Assembly (NCBI RefSeq): GCF_001465345.1 | Contig: NZ_CP013655.1 | Coordinates: 2,863,336 to 2,927,335, forward strand | Direction: 5' to 3' | Length of the DNA stretch: 64,000 bases | Source: Enterococcus rotai | Lineage (GTDB): Bacteria; Bacillota; Bacilli; Lactobacillales; Enterococcaceae | Part shown: positions 40,587-50,002 of the stretch, in pieces | How positions within the stretch are numbered: position 1 is the first letter of the stretch | Layout: each line of letters begins with the position of its first letter | Program-made: the position numbers and the translations under genes | Notes under the pieces: model-generated | Told to the model about the DNA's origin: nothing | What the model saw: the letters and a program-made list of their open reading frames with translations, nothing else | The model's database searches: none

Positions 40587-40812
40587 TTTGGTTCGCTCCC
40601 TTCATTTCTTTTAACTATAAAGAAGCATGAACGCTTTCGCAAGAGGAAAATGTGTATTTGGAAAGAAAAAACGAATTTTTGAAATAGAAATTTCATTTTA
40701 AGCGGAACTATGCTATGATAATTCCATTAAGAAAAATACAATGATACTGCTAGTGTTTCGATAATAATCGATTTTGCAGTTAGTAGATGAGCAAATAAGA
40801 GGAGATGGTTTG

Positions 40813-42000
40813 ATGGATTTAACGAAACGCTTTAATAAACAAGTAGATAAAATTGCTGTTTCATTGATTCGCCAATTTGATGAACAAGTAACAAATATCG
40901 ACGGCATTATAAAATTGACATTAGGAGAGCCGGATTTTAACACACCAGAACATGTAAAAACGGCTGCCCATGAGGCGATCGACCAAAATTTTTCTCATTA
41001 TTCTGGTATGTCGGGATTAGCAGATGTTCGTGAAGCAGCTACTTTTTTTATGAAAGAAAAATATGGTGTCAATTATCAACCAACCTCTGAAGTTTTAGTG
41101 ACTGTAGGTGCTACTGAGGCAATTTCAGCAAGTCTCTTATCTATTTTAGAACCAGGCGATAAGGTTTTGATGCCTGCACCGATCTATCCAGGGTATGAAC
41201 CAGTGATTACGTTGGCTCAAGCAGAACCCGTTTATATTGACACGACTTCAAACCATTTCGTATTAACGCCTGAGATGATTGAAGCGGCAATGGTAGAACA
41301 TGGTGAGCAAGTCAAAGCCATTATCCTAAATTACCCAAGTAATCCTACAGGTGTGACGTATAACCGTGAAGAAGTCAAAGCGATTGCAACTGTCTTAAAA
41401 AACTATCCGATTTTTGTAATAAGTGATGAAATCTATAGTGAATTGACATACGAAGATCAACATGTCTCTATTGCAGAATTTATTCCAGAACAAACAATTC
41501 TGATCAATGGATTATCAAAATCTCATGCAATGACTGGGTGGCGAATCGGTTTTATCTTTGGTCCTGAAAATTTAATAGCAGAAATCATCAAAGTGCATCA
41601 ATATTTAGTAACAGCCGCTTCTACAATTTCACAGAAAGCCGCAGTTAGAGCTTTAGTAGAAGGGATGAATGATGCAGCCGCAATGAAAGAAGAATATCGT
41701 GAGCGTCGAGATTTTGTTTATGAACAAATGACTTCTTTGGGATTTGAAGTGGCTAGACCGAATGGAGCCTTTTATATTTTTGCTAAAATTCCGACAGGCT
41801 ATGAACAAGATTCAATGAAATTCTGTGTGGATCTAGCTCAGCAACAAGCAATTGCGATCATTCCAGGTGTGGCGTTTGGTCAAGAAGCTGAAGGCTACGT
41901 CCGAATTAGTTATGCGGCAGATTTGGCTACCTTAAAAGAAGCAATGAAACGAATTGGTCAATATATTGAGATGAAAAAAGGTCGAGACAAAAGCGTTTAG
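40813..42000 (+). CDS. Class I/II PLP-dependent aminotransferase (PatA/AraT/AspC-like)
   Basis: A 395-residue aminotransferase. LTLGEPDFNTPEHV near residues 33-46, the PLP lysine in INGLSKSHAMTGWRIGF (about 237), and the C-terminal arginine in GYVRISYA. Likely substrates are aspartate, aromatic amino acids or N-acetyl-diaminopimelate. The annotated frame can be extended to TTG 40774, but GAGGAG sits just before ATG 40813. It ends in an unusually long hairpin. Confidence 0.9.
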   Translation: MDLTKRFNKQVDKIAVSLIRQFDEQVTNIDGIIKLTLGEPDFNTPEHVKTAAHEAIDQNFSHYSGMSGLADVREAATFFMKEKYGVNYQPTSEVLVTVGATEAISASLLSILEPGDKVLMPAPIYPGYEPVITLAQAEPVYIDTTSNHFVLTPEMIEAAMVEHGEQVKAIILNYPSNPTGVTYNREEVKAIATVLKNYPIFVISDEIYSELTYEDQHVSIAEFIPEQTILINGLSKSHAMTGWRIGFIFGPENLIAEIIKVHQYLVTAASTISQKAAVRALVEGMNDAAAMKEEYRERRDFVYEQMTSLGFEVARPNGAFYIFAKIPTGYEQDSMKFCVDLAQQQAIAIIPGVAFGQEAEGYVRISYAADLATLKEAMKRIGQYIEMKKGRDKSV

Positions 42001-42088
42001 CTCCGAGAAATAAGGAGGAATTCACGAAAATTGTTCTTCAAATTTTTGTGAATTTCGGCTTATTTCCGAAGGAGCTGCTTTTTTTTCG
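41999..42088 (+). terminator. Extended (about 78-nt) hairpin terminator
   Basis: AGCTCC / GGAGCT closes a long arm with further pairing GAAATAAG / CTTATTTC, GAATTCAC / GTGAATTTC and GAAAATT / AAATTTTT, then a T-run at 42078-42086. The stem begins in the stop codon of the aminotransferase. Confidence 0.75.
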
Positions 42089-42167
42089 CCGTTTATTTGG
42101 GATTAACAAGATGCTGTTAATCTGAAAAGACTTTTGTCCAAGACCCTTTTTTACTCTCAACAGAACC

Positions 42168-42216
42168 TTTACATTCCTTTACTCATTATTTACAAAACGT
42201 TGAAACAGAATTAACA
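42168..42216 (+). promoter_or_regulatory. Pho-box direct repeats upstream of pstS
   Basis: TTTACA (42168), TTTACT (42178), TTTACA (42189), TTGAAA (42200) and TTAACA (42211) recur every 10-11 bp, the spacing of PhoP-type boxes (TTNACA). They lie 49-97 bp before the pstS start. The PhoPR pair that would bind them is encoded next door. Inverted repeats GATTAACA/TGTTAATC (about 42100-42122) and TTAACAG/CTGTTAA (42211-42228) also occur here. Confidence 0.65.
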
Positions 42217-42264
42217 GAGCGCTGTTAAACTAAGCTTGTAACTAATTGAAAAGGACGTGTAAAG

Positions 42265-43173
42265 ATGAAGAAACGTTTAGTAGCAGCAATGATGTTAAGT
42301 GTAGGACTTTTGATCGCAGGGTGCGGTAATCAAGGAGCTGCAACTAGTGACAGTAGTAATAAATCTAAAGATAGTAGCACTAATAGTAATCAACCAGTTA
42401 AAATCGTTGCCGTAGGTTCGACGGCATTACAACCATTAGTCGATGCAGCGAAAGATCAATTTATTTCAGAAAATCCCAATTATACAATCTCTGTTCAAGG
42501 TGGAGGAAGCGGAACAGGACTTTCTCAAGTATCTGACGGTGCTGTAACCATTGGGAATTCTGATGTATTTGCCGAAGAAAAATCTGGTGTCGATGCGTCG
42601 AAACTAGTTGACCATCGTGTAGCGGTTGTAGGTATGGGACCAGTTGTAAATAAAGAAGTTGGGGTCAAAAATATCAGCAAGCAAGAGTTGATCGACATTT
42701 TTACTGGGAAAATAAAAAACTGGAAAGAGCTAGGCGGTAAGGATCAAGAGATTGCTGTGATCAATCGTCCAAGTGGCAGCGGTACACGCGCAACCTTCGA
42801 AAAATGGGGACTGGATGGGGCAACAGCTGTCCAATCACAGGAACAGGACTCATCAGGAACCGTACGTCAAATCGTTGCACAAACACCTGGAGCAATCAGC
42901 TATCTTGCGTTTTCATACATGGATGATTCAACGTTAGCCTTAAGTATTGATGATGTAAAACCAACAGAAGAGAATGTTGCAGACAATTCTTGGAAAATTT
43001 GGTCTTACGAGCATATGTATACTAAAGGTCAACCAGATGATGATGTAAAAGCATTCTTAGACTTCATGTTGACAGATGATGTTCAAGAAGGAGTAGTCAA
43101 AGAGTTAGGCTACTTACCAATAACTTCAATGAAAGTCGAACGAGACGTATCTGGAAGCATTACTAAAAAATAA
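42265..43173 (+). CDS. pstS: Phosphate-binding lipoprotein PstS
   Basis: A 302-residue lipoprotein with signal peptide and lipobox LLIAGC (cysteine about 21). A Ser/Asn-rich linker precedes the PBP fold. Phosphate-binding signatures VGSTALQP (about 52), GGGSGTGLS (about 80) and INRPSGSGTR (about 173) are present. It captures phosphate for PstCAB, but no pstC, A or B follows. It faces the PhoPR operon, with a terminator between. Confidence 0.95.
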   Translation: MKKRLVAAMMLSVGLLIAGCGNQGAATSDSSNKSKDSSTNSNQPVKIVAVGSTALQPLVDAAKDQFISENPNYTISVQGGGSGTGLSQVSDGAVTIGNSDVFAEEKSGVDASKLVDHRVAVVGMGPVVNKEVGVKNISKQELIDIFTGKIKNWKELGGKDQEIAVINRPSGSGTRATFEKWGLDGATAVQSQEQDSSGTVRQIVAQTPGAISYLAFSYMDDSTLALSIDDVKPTEENVADNSWKIWSYEHMYTKGQPDDDVKAFLDFMLTDDVQEGVVKELGYLPITSMKVERDVSGSITKK

Positions 43174-43194
43174 ATTCTTCCCCCTAAAAGAATC

Positions 43195-43233
43195 AAAAAG
43201 AGGCTTGACGTAAATAACGTCGGCCTCTTTTTG
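43195..43233. terminator. Bidirectional terminator
   Basis: AAAAAGAGGC / GCCTCTTTTT with inner GACG/CGTC pairing, between pstS and the histidine-kinase gene. Confidence 0.9.
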
Positions 43234-43238
43234 ATTTG

Positions 43239-44996
43239 TCATTTTATTGGAAGTCTTACTGTAAAGGTTGAGCCTAAGCCTAAATGGCTATCGATCATAA
43301 CGGTTCCACCTAATAGTTCGGTATAATTGTGGACAATTGATAATCCTAGACCAGTACCACCAGAATGACGACTTCTAGCTTTATCAACACGATAGAAACG
43401 TTCAAAAATACGTTCTTGATCTTCTAAACTAATCCCAATACCGCTATCATTTACTATAAAATAGAACATATCAGTAAAACCAAAATCAATCGTAATCGTC
43501 CCGTCAATTTGAGAATATTGAATAGCATTTTCGATCAAATTTTTAACGATGGGGTAGAAAAGTTCATATTTTGTAACATAGGTTATGGTTTCATCGCCAA
43601 GGATTTCGATTGTTAAATGTTTATCTTTGATCGTTTTACGATAAGAACGCAAAATTTCTTGAACAAAGGGATGCAAAGAAACTTCTTGATCATTATAAGA
43701 AATATTTTTTCCGTCCCGTGAAAGTTGCAAAATTTCTTGGATAAGTTGCTGTAGGCGTAAAGCGTCTTTTTGCATGATTTCCAAAAATTGGGTCAACGTT
43801 TCTGGATCTTCTTTGGCTCCATCTAATAAAGTTTCGGTAAATCCTAATAGAGAAGTCACAGGAGTTTTCAATTCATGGGAAACATTGCTAACAAAATCTT
43901 TTTGCATTTTTTCTAATTGTCTCACTCGAGTTAAATCATACGCAATACCTAAAACTTGGTAATCATTGCCATCTTCCTCTATAAAGCGTAAAGACATATC
44001 TAAAATGGTTTCATTTAATGATTCAGTCAGCTTGATTTCTTGATGAACAGAGCTTTTTTCTGTAATGACTTGATGAATCAAGTGGATCAATGCAGGCTCC
44101 TTGATGACATCGAAGTAATTTTTACCAACATCACTGTTCTCAATCATCAAAATATCGATCATTTTAGGATTGATCAGTTGTAGTTTTCCATCAACATCAA
44201 TAATAAAGACACCGATCATCAATTCATCGAGTAACGCATGAAACTGTTCATCTGTGGATGTATAAGCTAAATAAGTTTGACTCATTTGTTGGCTTAGCAA
44301 GTTGACCGTTTGATACAATTCATTCCATTCAGGTGAATCTTGAATAATGGACCGAGCTTCATCGGGGTACTTGACGATTTTTTTCAGTACCGGTAAGACT
44401 GTGACCAGTGGTTCATTTTTCTGATGAAGTAGTAAAAAAACAAAAGCGGTAATAATCAAAAACAATAAACCGAAAGTGAATAAAATATAGCGTCGAAATG
44501 ATTGAATACTATTAGAAAATTGCGCTGTTTCTTCAGACATGCGAATAATCCCGATTCGTTCACCATTTTTATCAACTGGCAATGCGAGATAAAGCAACTC
44601 TTGTTTTAACGTAATGCTTTTTCTTAATGCCGAACCAAAATCAGCACCAGATAAAACGGCTTTTATCTCCGGTCGATCACTTCTTGATTCATGAAGTGCA
44701 GGATCGATACTGTCATAAAAAATATCTCCTTTAGCAGTCATCAACGTCAAGCGTTCATTTTTATCTGTTGAATAGTGTTCAATCAATTTTTCTTCCTGCT
44801 CAGAGAAGTGTTCTGTTAAAAATAAATTAGGGGAGAGTTGATCGAGAATCAAGGTTCCTTTTTTTTGTAAATATTCTTCTTGCTGAGATAATAATTCCTT
44901 TTTAAAAAAATAGTTTGTCAAAAAGATACTGCCGACAAACAACATGATCATCACAATACCGACTAGCCAATACTCGATTCGTTGGCGTTTTTTCAT
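43239..44996 (-). CDS. phoR: PhoR-type (PnpS-like) sensor histidine kinase
   Basis: A 585-residue kinase. Two membrane helices (about 11-31 and 170-188) flank an extracellular sensor. A PAS domain (about 250-350) precedes HisKA with NVSHELKTPVTSLLG, and ATPase boxes NDSGIGI and GGTGLGLSIV follow. With the upstream response-regulator gene (4-nt overlap) it forms the phosphate-starvation system. The pairing with pstS and the Pho-box repeats supports the assignment. Confidence 0.88.
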   Translation of the reverse strand: MKKRQRIEYWLVGIVMIMLFVGSIFLTNYFFKKELLSQQEEYLQKKGTLILDQLSPNLFLTEHFSEQEEKLIEHYSTDKNERLTLMTAKGDIFYDSIDPALHESRSDRPEIKAVLSGADFGSALRKSITLKQELLYLALPVDKNGERIGIIRMSEETAQFSNSIQSFRRYILFTFGLLFLIITAFVFLLLHQKNEPLVTVLPVLKKIVKYPDEARSIIQDSPEWNELYQTVNLLSQQMSQTYLAYTSTDEQFHALLDELMIGVFIIDVDGKLQLINPKMIDILMIENSDVGKNYFDVIKEPALIHLIHQVITEKSSVHQEIKLTESLNETILDMSLRFIEEDGNDYQVLGIAYDLTRVRQLEKMQKDFVSNVSHELKTPVTSLLGFTETLLDGAKEDPETLTQFLEIMQKDALRLQQLIQEILQLSRDGKNISYNDQEVSLHPFVQEILRSYRKTIKDKHLTIEILGDETITYVTKYELFYPIVKNLIENAIQYSQIDGTITIDFGFTDMFYFIVNDSGIGISLEDQERIFERFYRVDKARSRHSGGTGLGLSIVHNYTELLGGTVMIDSHLGLGSTFTVRLPIK

Positions 44997-45706
44997 TTTT
45001 TAGGCTCCTGGAATCGATAACCAAATCCTCTGACTGTAACCAAGTATGCTGGTCTTTTAGGGTCGATCTCGATTTTATCTCTTAAATGGCTAATATGAAC
45101 ATCTACGATACGGCTCTGACCAGCAAAGTCATAGTTCCAAATTCGATCTAATAAAGTATCACGATCGATCACACGGTCTTTGCGCTTGATAAAGTAAACG
45201 AGTAACTCAAATTCTTTTGGTGTTAGCTCGATTTTTTTGCTTCGAACGGTCACCTCATAATTTTGTTCGTCTACATGAATATCGCCTAATACTAAAGGCG
45301 CTTTAACTGTTTCATTGAACTCTTCTGTTTTGTTTGAGACTGGTTTTAAGCGGCGAAAGATAGCTTTCATCCTGGCTAGTACTTCTCTAGGACTAAAGGG
45401 TTTTGTTAAATAGTCATCTGCTCCGATTTCTAAGCCGATGATTTTATCAACTTGATCATCTTTTGCAGTCAATATTAAGATGGGGGTGTCGATTTTTTCG
45501 CGGCGCAAGGACTTTGTAATTTCTAAACCATCCATATTTGGCAACATCACATCTAAAATAATAAAATCAAATTGATTGGTTAACGCTAATTCATAACCGA
45601 CGGCACCATCAACAGCGGACATCACTTCATAGCCGTCTTTTTCTAAATTAAAAGTCAATAATGTTACAATCGACGGTTCATCATCGACAACGAGTACTTT
45701 TTTCAT
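44993..45706 (-). CDS. phoP: PhoP-type (PnpR-like) response regulator
   Basis: A 237-residue OmpR-family regulator. The acidic pair lies in VVDDEPS, the phospho-acceptor in ILDVMLPNMDG, lysine in DYLTKPFSPREV, and the winged helix ends HISHLRDKIEID...VRGFGYRF. AAGGAG precedes the ATG. It would bind direct repeats such as those upstream of pstS. Confidence 0.9.
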   Translation of the reverse strand: MKKVLVVDDEPSIVTLLTFNLEKDGYEVMSAVDGAVGYELALTNQFDFIILDVMLPNMDGLEITKSLRREKIDTPILILTAKDDQVDKIIGLEIGADDYLTKPFSPREVLARMKAIFRRLKPVSNKTEEFNETVKAPLVLGDIHVDEQNYEVTVRSKKIELTPKEFELLVYFIKRKDRVIDRDTLLDRIWNYDFAGQSRIVDVHISHLRDKIEIDPKRPAYLVTVRGFGYRFQEPKK

Positions 45707-45826
45707 CTATTTGGCTCCTTATAATACGAAATAAACACAAGATTATTTTATCATAGATTTGCAGGTATCAAAAACTTTATGGAATGTTTCTAAAACTACT
45801 TTCAAAGCAAAAGAAATGGTATAATA

Positions 45827-45835
45827 ATAAAGATT
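45827..45835 (+). promoter_or_regulatory. Extended -10 promoter for the DUF523 gene
   Basis: TGGTATAAT (TGn plus a perfect TATAAT) lies about 17 bp before the start; there is no good -35. Confidence 0.45.
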
Positions 45836-45851
45836 GAAATGAGGGAAGCGA

Positions 45852-46343
45852 ATGATTGGGATTAGTGCGTGTCTTGGTGGTATTTGTTGTCGTTATGATG
45901 GGCAAGCAAAAGAGATTGTGGCCTTAAAAAAGTTAGTAGAAGATCAAAAAGCAATCCTTGTTTGTCCTGAAGTATTAGGTGGATTGCCAATTCCTAGAGA
46001 ACCAGCTGAAATCATAGGTGGAGACGGTTTCGATGTTTGGAATGGTCAAGCGAAAGTTCTTACAAACACGGGAGCAGATGTGACTGACCTATTTAAACAC
46101 GGGGCAATCATGGCCTATCAAAAACTAATTGAAAAAGAAGTTACAACGATCATTTTAAAAGAAAATAGTCCTTCCTGTGGAGGAAAAAGTATTTATGATG
46201 GTACATTTTCTGGAAATCATCGAAGTGGACCTGGCGTTGCAACGTCTTATTTTATTTCAAAAGGACTTGAGGTTATTTCAGAAAATGACTGGCAAACAGT
46301 GCTTGATCGTGAGGAAAGAAAATGTCAGAAAACGAAGTATTAA
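45852..46343 (+). CDS. DUF523 family protein
   Basis: A 163-residue protein with conserved cysteines in SACLGGICCRYDG (N-terminal), VCPEVLGGL, and SPSCGGKSIYDGTFSG (about 100-115). These mark DUF523, whose biochemical role is unknown; the cysteine pattern suggests metal or thiol chemistry. Its 3' end overlaps the NUDIX gene by 22 nt. Confidence 0.88.
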   Translation: MIGISACLGGICCRYDGQAKEIVALKKLVEDQKAILVCPEVLGGLPIPREPAEIIGGDGFDVWNGQAKVLTNTGADVTDLFKHGAIMAYQKLIEKEVTTIILKENSPSCGGKSIYDGTFSGNHRSGPGVATSYFISKGLEVISENDWQTVLDREERKCQKTKY

Positions 46344-46966
46344 AGATTTTCGATGAAAACTATCGACAAATTGGCACGGAAACAAGGCAACGAATCCACT
46401 TATACGGTCTTTGGCATGAAACATTTCATTGTTGGTTTTATACAATAACAGATAATGAGCTTACGGTTTATTTTCAAAAACGTTCATCGACAAAGAAAGA
46501 CTTCCCTAACCAACTGGATATCACAGCTGCTGGACATTTATTAGCACAAGAGACGGTCATCGATGGTTTTAGAGAAGTCAAAGAAGAATTAGGAATAGAT
46601 GTTCCCATTGAAAAAGCCCATTTTCTTGGAGTATTTCCTGTGAAAATCAATTTAGGGCATTTTATTGATAATGAATTTACTAATGTCTATTTGATTGAAC
46701 AAGAAATTTCTTTAGGAGAATTTCAATTACAAGAAGAAGAAGTGGAAAGTTTGTTTTCTGTCCCTTTGAAGATGTTAAAGAAATTACTCAATGATCCTAG
46801 TGCTAAAGCAACTTTAACAGGTTATCATCAAAAAAATAATCAACAAGAAGTGATTGAAGAATGTTTTTCTAAAAAGGACTTTTGTGCCAACGCGCAAAGT
46901 TATTATGATCGATTAATAGAATCTTTTGAAAAAATCCTGGAAAATCAAATAAGAACTATTGACTAA
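46322..46966 (+). CDS. NUDIX hydrolase
   Basis: A 214-residue protein. The Nudix box region (GHLLAQETVIDGFREVKEEL; about 78-98) has the REXXEE-like core. The N-terminal EVLKIFDENYRQIGTETR resembles IDI/YfcD-type enzymes, which act on isopentenyl or nucleoside diphosphates. It is translationally coupled to DUF523. The substrate is unknown. Confidence 0.82.
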   Translation: MSENEVLKIFDENYRQIGTETRQRIHLYGLWHETFHCWFYTITDNELTVYFQKRSSTKKDFPNQLDITAAGHLLAQETVIDGFREVKEELGIDVPIEKAHFLGVFPVKINLGHFIDNEFTNVYLIEQEISLGEFQLQEEEVESLFSVPLKMLKKLLNDPSAKATLTGYHQKNNQQEVIEECFSKKDFCANAQSYYDRLIESFEKILENQIRTID

Positions 46967-47016
46967 TCACTCTGAAATCGGTAACCTAAAAGGGATTGAA
47001 GATAGGAGTAATGACT

Positions 47017-47355
47017 ATGGAAATTGAAAAAACCAATCGAATGAACGCGTTGTTTGAATTTTACTCCACTTTGTTGACAGAAAAACAAATGAATTATATG
47101 GAGATGTACTATGCCGATGATTTTTCATTAGGGGAAATTGCTGAAGAATATGAGATCAGCCGTCAAGCAGTGTACGATAATATTAAACGAACGGAAAAAA
47201 TTTTAGAAGAATATGAAAGAAAACTTCATCTTTTTTCTGATTACGTGGTACGTGGTGAATTGCTGGACACATTAAAAAACTACGTGAAAGAAACCTATCC
47301 GAAAGATACAACGATCGCCCATTATATAGAACAAATACAAGAAGTAGAGGAATGA
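47017..47355 (+). CDS. ylxM: YlxM family SRP-associated helix-turn-helix protein
   Basis: A 112-residue UPF0122 protein with a sigma-70-region-4-like helix-turn-helix ([21 protein letters not shown], residues about 35-55; key residues ISRQAV). It lies 4 nt before ffh, its usual place. ATG 47017 with AGGAG 8 nt upstream is preferred over the TTG at 46996. Family members bind SRP components in streptococci. Confidence 0.9.
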   Translation: MEIEKTNRMNALFEFYSTLLTEKQMNYMEMYYADDFSLGEIAEEYEISRQAVYDNIKRTEKILEEYERKLHLFSDYVVRGELLDTLKNYVKETYPKDTTIAHYIEQIQEVEE

Positions 47356-47359
47356 GATT

Positions 47360-48778
47360 ATGGCTTTTGAAAGTTTAACAGACCGCCTGCAACAGGCAAT
47401 GAGCAAATTACGTCGTAAAGGAAAAGTATCTGAAGCTGACGTAAAAGAAATGATGAGAGAAATTCGTTTGGCTTTGTTGGAAGCCGATGTAAATTTAAAA
47501 GTAGTTAAAGATTTCACGAAACGTGTACGTGAACGCGCAGTTGGAGTAGAAGTTTTAGAAAGTTTATCACCAGCACAACAAATCGTCAAAATCGTGGATG
47601 AAGAATTAACAGCGACATTAGGGACAGAAACAGTTGGCTTAAACAAATCAGAGCGGATCCCAACAGTGATCATGATGGTTGGCTTGCAAGGAGCTGGTAA
47701 AACGACTTTTGGCGGTAAACTAGCCAATCACTTAATCAAAACTGAAAATGCGCGTCCTTTAATGATTGCGGCCGATGTCTATCGTCCAGCAGCAATCGAT
47801 CAATTGAAAGTACTTGGTCAACAATTAGATGTTCCAGTTTTCGACATGGGAACAGACACAAGCCCGGTTGAAATTGTACGTCAAGGGATGGCGTTAGCCA
47901 AAGAAAAGAAAAATGATTATGTTTTGATTGATACGGCAGGTCGTTTGCATATTGACGAAACATTGATGGACGAATTAAAACAAATCAAAGAAATTGCCCA
48001 ACCAGATGATATCTTGCTTGTTGTTGATGCAATGACTGGGCAAGATGCAGTGAATGTTGCAGATAGCTTCAATCAACAATTAGGCATCACAGGTGTTGTC
48101 ATCACAAAACTTGATGGAGACACACGTGGTGGTGCAGCACTATCAATCCGTTCGGTTACCGGTGCGCCAATCAAATTTATCGGTTCTGGTGAAAAACTGA
48201 CTGATTTAGAAATTTTCCATCCAGATCGGATGTCTAGCCGTATTTTAGGTATGGGTGATATGTTAACACTGATCGAAAAAGCCCAACAAGATTATGATGA
48301 GAAAAAAGCTGAAGAACTTGCTGTAAAAATGAAGGAAAACAGCTTTGACTTCAATGATTTTATTGAACAATTAGATCAAGTGATGGGCATGGGACCAATC
48401 GAGGATCTATTGAAGATGATCCCTGGTATGAATAATATGCCTGGTTTAGAAAATGTTAAAGTCGATCCAAAAGATGTTGCTCGTAAAAAAGCCATGGTGC
48501 TTTCAATGACACCAGCTGAGCGAGAAAATCCAGACTTGCTAAATCCAAGTCGCCGCCGTCGGATCGCTGCTGGTTCAGGTAATAACGTAGTTGAAGTGAA
48601 TCGTATGATCAAACAATTTAAAGAATCTAAAAAAATGATGCAACAAATGTCCAAAGGAAATATGGATATTCCAGGTATGGATCAAATGCTTGGTGGAGGC
48701 ATCAAAGGGAAACTAGGAAAAATGGCCATGAACCGTATGGTGAAGAAAAACAAGAAGAAGAAAAAGAAGAAAAAATAA
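47360..48778 (+). CDS. ffh: Signal recognition particle protein Ffh
   Basis: A 472-residue GTPase. An N domain, then the G domain with GLQGAGKTT (about 108-116), DTAGRLHID, TKLDGDTRGG, and a methionine-rich M domain (about 310-440) for signal peptide and 4.5S RNA binding. The C-terminus is a run of lysines. It targets membrane proteins with FtsY. Confidence 0.97.
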   Translation: MAFESLTDRLQQAMSKLRRKGKVSEADVKEMMREIRLALLEADVNLKVVKDFTKRVRERAVGVEVLESLSPAQQIVKIVDEELTATLGTETVGLNKSERIPTVIMMVGLQGAGKTTFGGKLANHLIKTENARPLMIAADVYRPAAIDQLKVLGQQLDVPVFDMGTDTSPVEIVRQGMALAKEKKNDYVLIDTAGRLHIDETLMDELKQIKEIAQPDDILLVVDAMTGQDAVNVADSFNQQLGITGVVITKLDGDTRGGAALSIRSVTGAPIKFIGSGEKLTDLEIFHPDRMSSRILGMGDMLTLIEKAQQDYDEKKAEELAVKMKENSFDFNDFIEQLDQVMGMGPIEDLLKMIPGMNNMPGLENVKVDPKDVARKKAMVLSMTPAERENPDLLNPSRRRRIAAGSGNNVVEVNRMIKQFKESKKMMQQMSKGNMDIPGMDQMLGGGIKGKLGKMAMNRMVKKNKKKKKKKK

Positions 48779-48783
48779 ATCAT

Positions 48784-48834
48784 AAAAAAGCTGGCCAGAC
48801 TCTATTGATTCTGACCAGCTTTTTAGGTTGTGAC
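48784..48834. terminator. Bidirectional terminator
   Basis: AAAAAAGCTGG / CCAGCTTTTT stem with inner CAGA/TCTG pairing, between convergent ffh and the ABC permease. Confidence 0.9.
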
Positions 48835-48838
48835 AAAA

Positions 48839-50002
48839 CTATGAACTAATACTGCTATTACGATTTAGCTGTCGTTTTAGATTGATCCACTCATTGATTT
48901 CTTTTCTAAAAACAAGATAGCTACCAATCAAAGCCGTTAAAATACAATAAGTCAGTAAACTTGGAATAGGAGAACTAACTTCTTCGCCAAAATAGACCCC
49001 ACTGCTAAAAACGAGAACCATCGGCACATAAAGTGTCATAGCGATAACGACCGGCACCTTTAGCTTATCAAATAGTAAATAGTTGCCTTTTTTCTCCAAT
49101 GTAAGTTTTGGAAACAGAAATGAGCCAAAAATGAATAGCAAAACTGATATAGTCAGGGCTAAGATAATTGGAAGGGCTGAAATTGATTCTTTACTTACAG
49201 TGTAAACAAAAAATTTATTGGTAATATAGCGATCAATTGTTGCGTTGGTAAAATAGTACCATGCGTTTAGGACGCCAGTAATAAAGAATTCTAATGACGC
49301 ACAGAATCCAAAGACTGTCAGCGGTCCTAAAATCATATTTCCTGTTACCAAGCCAATAAATGCAGAAAGGGAGAAATAAAGAATACAGGTTGTCCAACTA
49401 GCCAAAACATTTGCAGCTAAAGTCGGCAACCCAATATTGACATACTCAGTAGGAATACCTGTTGTAATAATCCCAACAAATACTATTTTTGCCAAAAGAA
49501 CACTACTTAATAATGGGAGTGAAACAAGAGCAAACTTCGAGAAATAAATTCTACGTTTAGAAACACCTAAGGAAAATAAAAACTCATTGAAAGCTGTTTT
49601 TAGATCAGTGAAAAACATCAGAAAGCCAGCTGTTGCTAACACTGCAATCAGAAGAATTGGATTCTCATTGAAATAGGCGGAAAAGTAAGGTTGATCAGAA
49701 ACCGAAATGAGTTTTCCGTGTTCATCGTAGGAAGTTGTCTGATAAAATAAACTTAAACCTTCTTTTTTATCTAATGCTTGTCGTTCACCAAGTGATAAGC
49801 CGCTATATCTAGGCGAATCATCTTCTGATAGTTGTTGCAAATCTTTGATGTACTCTTCAGAATCGAAATAGGCATTCATTTCATGCCAACGCTTGACGTC
49901 ACTGACTCCGTTATAACCATAAAATAAGATAATACAAAGACTTGTAATAAGTAGAGCAAGTCCATAACGCTTTTTTAAAATAGTCATTAATTGTTTATTC
50001 AT
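48839..50002 (-). CDS. ABC transporter permease (YtrC/ABC-2-like)
   Basis: A 387-residue membrane protein. One N-terminal helix (about 14-31), an extracellular loop of about 80 residues and about six further helices up to residue 370. It overlaps the ATPase gene by 4 nt. The substrate is unknown; in the related YtrBCDEF system of Bacillus the effect concerns cell-wall antibiotic response and is controlled by a GntR repressor like the one here. Confidence 0.8.
   Translation of the reverse strand: MNKQLMTILKKRYGLALLITSLCIILFYGYNGVSDVKRWHEMNAYFDSEEYIKDLQQLSEDDSPRYSGLSLGERQALDKKEGLSLFYQTTSYDEHGKLISVSDQPYFSAYFNENPILLIAVLATAGFLMFFTDLKTAFNEFLFSLGVSKRRIYFSKFALVSLPLLSSVLLAKIVFVGIITTGIPTEYVNIGLPTLAANVLASWTTCILYFSLSAFIGLVTGNMILGPLTVFGFCASLEFFITGVLNAWYYFTNATIDRYITNKFFVYTVSKESISALPIILALTISVLLFIFGSFLFPKLTLEKKGNYLLFDKLKVPVVIAMTLYVPMVLVFSSGVYFGEEVSSPIPSLLTYCILTALIGSYLVFRKEINEWINLKRQLNRNSSISS

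Noticed and set aside
47272-47727. 151-codon minus-strand frame over ylxM-ffh
   Set aside because: Antisense to the conserved ffh P-loop region; no ribosome site.
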